DNA of 64,000 nucleotides from Tabrizicola aquatica (GTDB lineage: Bacteria > Pseudomonadota > Alphaproteobacteria > Rhodobacterales > Rhodobacteraceae): assembly GCF_002900975.1 (NCBI RefSeq), contig NZ_PJON01000004.1, positions 124,001 to 188,000 of the forward strand, given 5' to 3'. Below, one piece after another: positions 58,802-64,000 of this stretch. Below the pieces are notes generated by a model. The model did no database searches, was not told where the DNA came from, and saw only the letters and a list, made by a program, of their open reading frames with translations. Position 1 is the stretch's first letter; every line of letters starts with the position of its first letter. The translations under genes were made by a program, and so were the position numbers.

Positions 58802-58906
58802 CTCCTCGTTCGACTGCGTCTCCTCGTCGGACCCGCGCGAGGAGTGACGAAGTCATCGACGAGCAGCCCCGCGCCAAAGCGAGGAGCGACGAAGTCATCG
58901 ACGAGC
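58802..58906. repeat. REP-like intergenic repeat, copy 4, with an extra arm
   Basis: Arms CTCCTCGTTCGACTGCGTCT and GGAGTGACGAAGTCATCGAC as in copy 3, followed after 15 bp by a second copy of the right arm (58880-58906) with one change. Starts 4 bp after the purK stop. Confidence 0.8.
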
Positions 58907-58965
58907 CCCCCAAAGGGCACCATTTCCCCGATCCTGCGTTACCCCGGTCAAGAATGAGGTGACGC

Positions 58966-59481
58966 ATGAACGACAAGGCCTCCATTTACACCCGCACCGC
59001 CCGCTGGATCGCTCAGCTGTCCGGGCGGCCGATCACCTTCCTGCTTGCCATCGCCGCCATCGTCCTTTGGCTGGTGAGCGGCCCGATCTTCGGCTTCTCC
59101 GACACCTGGCAGTTGGTGATCAACACCGGCACCACCATCGTCACCTTCCTGATGGTCTTTCTGATCCAGAACACCCAGAACCGCGACACCGTGGCCATGC
59201 AGCTGAAGCTGGACGAGCTGATCCGGGCCACCAAGGGGGCACATCTGTCGCTGCTTGACCTTGAAGAACTGGAAGAGCGCGAGTTGGCCGCCTTCGTCCG
59301 CCAGTACGAGACCCTGGCCGCCAAGGGGCGCGAGCAGTTGGACAAGGGCAGGCCCGACACCGGCACGCCCGAGATCGTCACCCAGACTGCGCCGCCTGAA
59401 AAGACTCTTTCACCACAGCGGCAAGGGTCAGCGACGGATCGAACTTGCCCGCACGCAGGAAAGCAATCACCTGCGCAATGA
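58966..59481 (+). CDS. Low-affinity iron permease family membrane protein
   Basis: A 171-residue protein with two membrane helices (about 22-42, [15 protein letters not shown]; and 52-72, [20 protein letters not shown]), then [20 protein letters not shown], the bacterial low-affinity iron permease-like domain. Whether bacterial members carry iron is unproven. The last 35 residues (from about residue 137) overlap a convergent gene and look like read-through, so the ancestral protein probably ended near 59380. Confidence 0.83.
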   Translation: MNDKASIYTRTARWIAQLSGRPITFLLAIAAIVLWLVSGPIFGFSDTWQLVINTGTTIVTFLMVFLIQNTQNRDTVAMQLKLDELIRATKGAHLSLLDLEELEERELAAFVRQYETLAAKGREQLDKGRPDTGTPEIVTQTAPPEKTLSPQRQGSATDRTCPHAGKQSPAQ

Positions 59482-60127
59482 CCAGCGGGTTCACCATCAG
59501 GAAGGTATGGGTCACCGGCAGCACAAGATGGTCAGCCATCCCCTCCAGCTTCGTGCTGTCCACCGTCACCTTGCCGTCATTCGCCCCCGGCAAAATCGCG
59601 TTCCAGACCGGGTTCAGGCTGCGGGTCCCGGCGATGATCCCCAAGGGATAATCGGCCGCCGGCAGCCGGTTCGGCCAACTGTCCGGCCCGGTGCCCAGCG
59701 ATTTCCCCGCCGCCCCGTTCACCCAGGCAAAGACCGGATTGTCGCCCAGCTTGTCCACCAGTTCCGACCCGTGGTTCGGCGGCGCCAGCATGACGACGCG
59801 GCCCATCTCGGCCGGCCGCGCCTCGGCCAGCCAGGCGCGCAACAGGATGCCGCCCATCGAATGGGTGACGAAATGCACCCGCCCGGGCCCCGCCGCCGCC
59901 ACCGCACGGCCGACCTCGGCCACCAGCGCCTCGGGCTTCACCTTGGTGGACGGATAGGCCCAGTTGACCACCCGATAGCCCGCCGCCTTCAGCGCCAGCG
60001 CCATCGGGGCCAGCGAGGCATCGCTGCGCGCCAGCCCGTGCAGCAGGACCACGACCTCGGCCCCGCCCGCGCCGGTTTCGGTCGCGGGGGCAGGCAGGAA
60101 ACGGGCAAGGCGTCCGGTCAACCACAT
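59378..60127 (-). CDS. Alpha/beta hydrolase, lipase-like
   Basis: A 249-residue hydrolase. Oxyanion segment [18 protein letters not shown] near 29-46, nucleophile elbow [17 protein letters not shown] with Ser in HSMGG near 90, and [18 protein letters not shown] near 184 (the late acid) with a His near LPVTHTFLM. It is the EstA/triacylglycerol-lipase-like type. The N-terminus ([14 protein letters not shown]) may be a weak anchor. ATG 60127 chosen by family length. Converges with the permease gene with 104 bp overlap. Confidence 0.87.
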   Translation of the reverse strand: MWLTGRLARFLPAPATETGAGGAEVVVLLHGLARSDASLAPMALALKAAGYRVVNWAYPSTKVKPEALVAEVGRAVAAAGPGRVHFVTHSMGGILLRAWLAEARPAEMGRVVMLAPPNHGSELVDKLGDNPVFAWVNGAAGKSLGTGPDSWPNRLPAADYPLGIIAGTRSLNPVWNAILPGANDGKVTVDSTKLEGMADHLVLPVTHTFLMVNPLVIAQVIAFLRAGKFDPSLTLAAVVKESFQAAQSG

Positions 60128-60216
60128 GCCCCGACTGTCTGCCCTGTCCCGCCCTCGGGCAAGCCCGGAAATCCGGACACTGGACAAATCCGCCGCTGCG
60201 TCACAGGCTTCGGCCC

Positions 60217-60663
60217 ATGTCCAGACCCGGCCCCCGCCTTGCTGTCCGCGCCCTGATCCTGCAGGACGACCGCCTGCTTCTGGTCAATGCCTGGGCTGGC
60301 CCCCGCTCTGACCTATGGTGCGCGCCGGGCGGCGGGGTCGAACCCGGCAGCTCGCTTCCCGCCAACCTGATCCGCGAGGTGCATGAGGAAACCGGCCTGA
60401 CCGTCGAGGTCGGCGCCCCCGCGCTGGTCAATGAATTCCACCACCCGCCCTCGCGGTTTCACCAGGTCGAGGTGTTCTTCCGCTGCCGCCTGGTCGCGGG
60501 CACGCTTTCGGACAGCTGGGCCGACCCCGAACGCGTGGTCACCCGCCGCCAGTTCTTTACACGACAAGAGATGCGCACGATCCGTTTCAAGCCCGACAGC
60601 CTTGCCGACGCCGCCTGGGGCGAAGGGCTGGCCTATGACCCGCTGGAGCTTCTGACCCGATGA
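60217..60663 (+). CDS. Nudix hydrolase
   Basis: A 148-residue Nudix protein. The box is [20 protein letters not shown] followed by ETGL at about 38-61, preceded by [18 protein letters not shown]. Substrate unknown. First of three overlapped genes (with the Gre-like factor and a GNAT). The 89-bp gap to the divergent hydrolase holds both promoters. Confidence 0.9.
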   Translation: MSRPGPRLAVRALILQDDRLLLVNAWAGPRSDLWCAPGGGVEPGSSLPANLIREVHEETGLTVEVGAPALVNEFHHPPSRFHQVEVFFRCRLVAGTLSDSWADPERVVTRRQFFTRQEMRTIRFKPDSLADAAWGEGLAYDPLELLTR

Positions 60664-61160
60664 GCCGCGCCTTCGTCAACGAAGATGCCGGCGCCGACCG
60701 CCCCGACCTGCCCGAACGCCCGGTCCCGCCCGGCCCGAACCTTGTCACCCCGCGCGGACTGGCCGCGTTGCAGGCCGACCTCGCGCAACGCCAGGCCGAT
60801 CTTGCAGCGCTGAAAACCCGCCCCGACCGGCTGGACAAACTGCCCGAAGCCGCAGCCGAGCGCGACATCCGCTGGCTGGAGGCGCGACTGAAGGCCGCCG
60901 TGGTCATCGACCCGTCCACCCACGACCTGACCGAAGTCGCCTTCGGTCTTGCCGTCACCGTCGCCGACACCGAGGGGATGGAAACCACCTACCAGATCAC
61001 CGGCGAGGACGAGGCCGACGCCACCCACCACCGCATCGCACCGACCTCTCCCCTCGCCCGCGCCCTCCTCGGCGCGCAGGTCGGCGATGTGGTGACCTGG
61101 AAACGCCCGTCCGGCCCGCTGGACCTGGAAGTCGTCAGGATCGCCCATGCGGATCCGTGA
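60660..61160 (+). CDS. GreA/GreB family transcription elongation factor
   Basis: A 166-residue Gre-type protein that rescues backtracked RNA polymerase or a related factor. It has a coiled-coil N-terminal half (LVTPRGLAALQADLAQRQAD, ERDIRWLEARLKAAVVID) and a C-terminal FKBP-like domain (VAFGLAVTVADTEGMETTYQ, ISPxSPLARAL-like PTSPLARALLGAQVGD). Coupled to the Nudix gene by ATGA, overlapped by the following GNAT. Confidence 0.88.
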   Translation: MSRAFVNEDAGADRPDLPERPVPPGPNLVTPRGLAALQADLAQRQADLAALKTRPDRLDKLPEAAAERDIRWLEARLKAAVVIDPSTHDLTEVAFGLAVTVADTEGMETTYQITGEDEADATHHRIAPTSPLARALLGAQVGDVVTWKRPSGPLDLEVVRIAHADP

Positions 61161-61629
61161 GCTGTTCCCCAGCGAAACCGCCCTCGTCGCGCAATTCTAC
61201 CGCGAGGCGCCGGATTACTGGCTGCTGGCCGAAGGGCGCTGCGATCCGGCCAGCCAGGCCCAGGACTTTTTCACCGACGCGCCCCCGAACTGCGACCCCG
61301 CCGCCAGCGACCGGCTTGGCCTGTTCCTCAACCAGCGCCTTTCGGGTGTGGCGGAACTCTCATACGGCTTCCCCGAGCCGAACGACGCCTACCTTGGCCT
61401 GATACTCCTCGGCCCCTGGGCACAGGGCGCGGGGCATGGTCGCGCCTTTCTGGCCCATGTCGAAACCCTGGCCCGCAAACGCCACGCCGCGCGCCTCTAT
61501 CTTGCCGTCCTGGACGTGAACCCCCGTGGCCGGGCATTCTGGGAACGTGAGGGTTTCACCGCCACCGGCCTGTCGCGCAAGGATGCACTGACCGGCCACA
61601 CCACCTACCGCCTGGGGAAAACCCTGTAG
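61147..61629 (+). CDS. GNAT family N-acetyltransferase
   Basis: A 160-residue acetyltransferase. Acetyl-CoA loop: YLGLILLGPWAQGAGHGRAF near 82-101, then RLYLAVLDVNPRGRAFWERE. Substrate unknown. ATG 61147 overlaps the Gre gene by 14 bp, so it is translated by coupling. Its 3' end overlaps the convergent DMT gene by 25 bp. Confidence 0.88.
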   Translation: MRIRELFPSETALVAQFYREAPDYWLLAEGRCDPASQAQDFFTDAPPNCDPAASDRLGLFLNQRLSGVAELSYGFPEPNDAYLGLILLGPWAQGAGHGRAFLAHVETLARKRHAARLYLAVLDVNPRGRAFWEREGFTATGLSRKDALTGHTTYRLGKTL

Positions 61630-62459
61630 GGCAGGCTGGCCAGCGCGACCCCACCCAGCACCAGGGCCGAGGCCAGCCAGAACCGCAGCCCTGGCAGTTC
61701 CGCCAGCAGGACCGCCCCACCCAGCGCCGCGATCACCGGCACCGTCAGCTGCGCAACCGCCGCCCGTGCCGCCCCCAGCCGGGGCAGGACGGCATACCAC
61801 AGCGCATAGCCCAGGCCCGAGGTTACGGCCCCCGAGACCAGCGCCAGCACCAGCCCGGTCGTGTCAGGTGGCGCAAGATCAGCCACCAGAAACAGCGGCA
61901 GTGCCAGCGGAACCGACAAAAGGAAATTCCACGCCGTCGCCGCCAGTGGGTCCGTCGCCCCGCGTCCGGCCAGCGAGTAGACCCCCCAACCGACCCCAGC
62001 GACAACCATCAGCGCCAGCGGCAGCAGCGCCACCGCCCCTGGCGCGGCGATCAGTGCCAACCCACCCAGCGCCACCATAGAACCGGCCCAGCGTCGCGGC
62101 GGAACAACCTCGCGCGCGGCAAGCGCACCGGCGAACATGGTGACCTGCACCGCCCCGAACAGGACCAAGGCGCCGGTGCCCGCATCCAACCCGCGATAGG
62201 CCAGCGAAAAGCCCATCAGATAGGCCGACAGCCCCAGCACTCCGGCCAGCCGACCGCGCCTGCCGGGCCAGGCCCAGCCGCCACGCTGCCACAGCACCAG
62301 CGCCAGCAGGACCACCGCCCCGGCCACCAGCCGGATCAGCGCAAACTCCACCGCACCGATATGGCCGGACCCGACCGCCCAGCGGTTCAGGACGGAATTG
62401 GCCGCGAAGGCCAGCATCGTCAGGGCGGTCAGCAGGAACAGGCGCATGGGCGCGACCAT
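61605..62459 (-). CDS. DMT superfamily (EamA) transporter
   Basis: A 284-residue transporter with ten hydrophobic helices in two EamA halves (LTALTMLAFAANSVLNRWAV near 9-28 and LMVVAGVGWGVYSLAGRGA near 150). It is more distant from the paired transporters at 46.6-48.4 kb. An alternative start four codons on (MRLFLL, 62447) is equally likely. Substrate unknown. Convergent with the GNAT gene. Confidence 0.87.
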   Translation of the reverse strand: MVAPMRLFLLTALTMLAFAANSVLNRWAVGSGHIGAVEFALIRLVAGAVVLLALVLWQRGGWAWPGRRGRLAGVLGLSAYLMGFSLAYRGLDAGTGALVLFGAVQVTMFAGALAAREVVPPRRWAGSMVALGGLALIAAPGAVALLPLALMVVAGVGWGVYSLAGRGATDPLAATAWNFLLSVPLALPLFLVADLAPPDTTGLVLALVSGAVTSGLGYALWYAVLPRLGAARAAVAQLTVPVIAALGGAVLLAELPGLRFWLASALVLGGVALASLPYRVFPRR

Positions 62460-62484
62460 GCGCGTCCTTGGCCCTGATGCGCAA

Positions 62485-62520
62485 GCGTAGGGTGGGCGAT
62501 ATCGCCCACCTTACGCCCAT
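62485..62520. repeat. GATATC-centred palindromic repeat, copy C
   Basis: Inverted relative to copies A and B. Identical to copy B over ATGGGCGTAAGGTGGGCGAT and its complement arm. It lies beyond the groEL terminator, in the direction of groEL transcription, and 26 bp before the DMT start. Confidence 0.85.
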
Positions 62521-62521
62521 G

Positions 62522-62547
62522 AAAAAGGGCGCCCGAAGGCGCCCTTT
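62522..62547 (-). terminator. Rho-independent terminator of groEL
   Basis: On the minus strand a 10-bp stem (AAAGGGCGCC / GGCGCCCTTT) with TTCG loop is followed by TTC after five Ts. Lies 23 bp after the groEL stop. Confidence 0.85.
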
Positions 62548-62569
62548 CCCGAACGTGGAAAGCGGTGGA

Positions 62570-64000
62570 TCAGAAGTCCATCCCGCCCATGCCGCCGCCG
62601 CCCATGCCGCCGCCAGCCGGGGCGCCCTTGGGCTCCGGACGGTCAGCGATCATCGCTTCGGTGGTGATGAGAAGCGAGGCGACCGAAGCCGCATCTTCCA
62701 GAGCCGTCCGCGTCACCTTGGCCGGGTCGATCACACCGAAGGCGAACATGTCGCCGTACTCTTCGGTCTGCGCGTTGAAGCCGAAGGAGGTGTCTTTCGA
62801 CTCGCGGACCTTGCCAGCCACGACAGCGCCGTCGACGCCTGCGTTCTCGGCGATCTGGCGCAGCGGGGCTTCCAGCGCGCGGCGCACGATGGCGATACCC
62901 GCGTTCTGGTCGCTGTTCGCGCCGGTCATGCCGTCCAGCACCTTGCCAGCCTGGATCAGGGCCACGCCGCCGCCGACGACGATGCCTTCCTGAACGGCCG
63001 CACGGGTCGCGTTCAGCGCGTCATCAACGCGGTCCTTGCGCTCTTTCACTTCGACTTCGGTCATGCCGCCGACGCGGATGACGGCAACGCCGCCCGCCAG
63101 CTTGGCCACACGCTCCTGCAGCTTTTCGCGGTCGTAGTCCGAGGTGGTTTCCTCGATCTGCGCGCGGATCTGGCCCACGCGGGCTTCGATCTCGGCCTTG
63201 TCGCCAGCGCCGTCGATGACGGTGGTGTCGTCTTTCTTGATGATGACCTTCTTGGCACGGCCCAGCATGTCCAGCGTGACATTCTCAAGCTTCATGCCCA
63301 GATCGTCGCTGATCACCTGGCCACCGGTCAGGATCGCGATGTCCTGCAGCATGGCCTTGCGACGGTCGCCGAAGCCCGGAGCCTTGACGGCTGCGATCTT
63401 GAGGCCGCCGCGCAGCTTGTTGACGACGAGCGTGGCCAGAGCCTCGCCTTCGACGTCTTCGGCCACGATGATCAGCGGGCGCTGCGACTGGATCACCGCT
63501 TCCAGCAGCGGAACCATCGGCTGCAGCGACGAAAGCTTCTTCTCGTGCAGCAGGATGTAGGCGTCTTCCAGCTCGGCAATCATCTTGTCGGCGTTGGTGA
63601 CGAAGTAGGGCGACAGGTAGCCACGGTCGAACTGCATGCCTTCGACGACGGTGGTTTCCGTCTCCAGGCCCTTGTTCTCTTCGACGGTGATGACACCCTC
63701 GTTGCCGACCTTCTGCATCGCGTCAGCGATCTGGCGACCGATTTCCGCTTCGCCGTTGGCCGAGATGGTGCCGACCTGGGCGACTTCGGCGCTGTCCTTG
63801 ACGGGGCGCGAGGCGGCCTTGATGGCAGCGACAACCTTGGTCACGGCCAGATCGATCCCGCGCTTCAGGTCCATCGGGTTCATGCCGGCGGCAACGGCCT
63901 TGAGGCCGTCCTTGATGATGGCTTGCGCCAGCACGGTCGCGGTGGTGGTGCCGTCGCCGGCCTCGTCGTTGGTGCGGGAAGCGACTTCCTTCACCATCTG
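62570..64000 (-). CDS. groEL: Chaperonin GroEL, C-terminal part (cut by window edge)
   Basis: About 476 residues of the 60-kDa chaperonin; the first ~70 residues lie beyond the window. Present are the ATP site [16 protein letters not shown], the apical domain ([40 protein letters not shown]), the second intermediate domain ([40 protein letters not shown]) and the C-terminal [14 protein letters not shown] tail. Encapsulates folding proteins with GroES. A terminator follows. Confidence 0.97.
   Translation of the reverse strand, partial: QMVKEVASRTNDEAGDGTTTATVLAQAIIKDGLKAVAAGMNPMDLKRGIDLAVTKVVAAIKAASRPVKDSAEVAQVGTISANGEAEIGRQIADAMQKVGNEGVITVEENKGLETETTVVEGMQFDRGYLSPYFVTNADKMIAELEDAYILLHEKKLSSLQPMVPLLEAVIQSQRPLIIVAEDVEGEALATLVVNKLRGGLKIAAVKAPGFGDRRKAMLQDIAILTGGQVISDDLGMKLENVTLDMLGRAKKVIIKKDDTTVIDGAGDKAEIEARVGQIRAQIEETTSDYDREKLQERVAKLAGGVAVIRVGGMTEVEVKERKDRVDDALNATRAAVQEGIVVGGGVALIQAGKVLDGMTGANSDQNAGIAIVRRALEAPLRQIAENAGVDGAVVAGKVRESKDTSFGFNAQTEEYGDMFAFGVIDPAKVTRTALEDAASVASLLITTEAMIADRPEPKGAPAGGGMGGGGMGGMDF

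Overview
The window is a high-GC, densely packed chromosomal segment whose gene content and gene order fit a Rhodobacteraceae (Rhodobacterales, Alphaproteobacteria). Pointers are the complete-looking methylated-amine island of the roseobacter type, the DUF1150-Hsp20 pair, NifU-TsaB-RimI, Lgt-MidA-PgeF, the S41 protease/RppH run, and three families of short intergenic repeats. No rRNA, tRNA, phage, IS element or CRISPR array was seen. The genus cannot be fixed from this sequence alone.

Region by region. 1-6 kb: thioredoxin reductase (cut), a divergent Lrp/AsnC regulator, an Lgt-methyltransferase-PgeF operon, UbiK, and a TauE/SafE exporter with its TIGR02186 partner. 6-12 kb: a nucleoside ABC importer (BMP receptor, ATPase, two permeases) leading into purine nucleoside phosphorylase, a purine salvage unit. 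12-13.7 kb: NifU-like protein, TsaB, RimI.

13.9-36.8 kb is the core of interest, an island for using methylated amines as carbon and nitrogen source. Tmm oxidises trimethylamine. The DmmDCBA operon (ending in a GlxA-type regulator) demethylates dimethylamine. GmaS makes gamma-glutamylmethylamide from monomethylamine, MgsABC converts it to N-methylglutamate, and MgdABCD (a sarcosine-oxidase-like complex) oxidises that to return glutamate and a one-carbon unit. Two different APC-family permeases, a universal stress protein, an XRE-cupin regulator, and an operon of three tiny membrane proteins plus permease sit among them. The TMAO demethylase gene (tdm), which would link Tmm to Dmm, is not in this window. 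Short TTTC...GAAA palindromes recur in front of several of these transcription units and suggest one shared regulator. The least explained part is the small-membrane-protein/permease operon (27.7-31.0 kb).

37-64 kb is mostly housekeeping: Smc, a GNAT-DUF1349-flavin reductase operon, a split and divergent MnmC2/MnmD pair for tRNA wobble uridine, an acetamidase/formamidase, tandem DMT transporters, GpmI-EnvC-like-CtpA-RppH, a fused sulfate adenylyltransferase/APS kinase, cytochrome b561, an Hsp20 operon with a visible heat-shock promoter, PurEK, a lipase-like hydrolase, a Nudix-Gre-GNAT operon and GroEL (cut at the window end).
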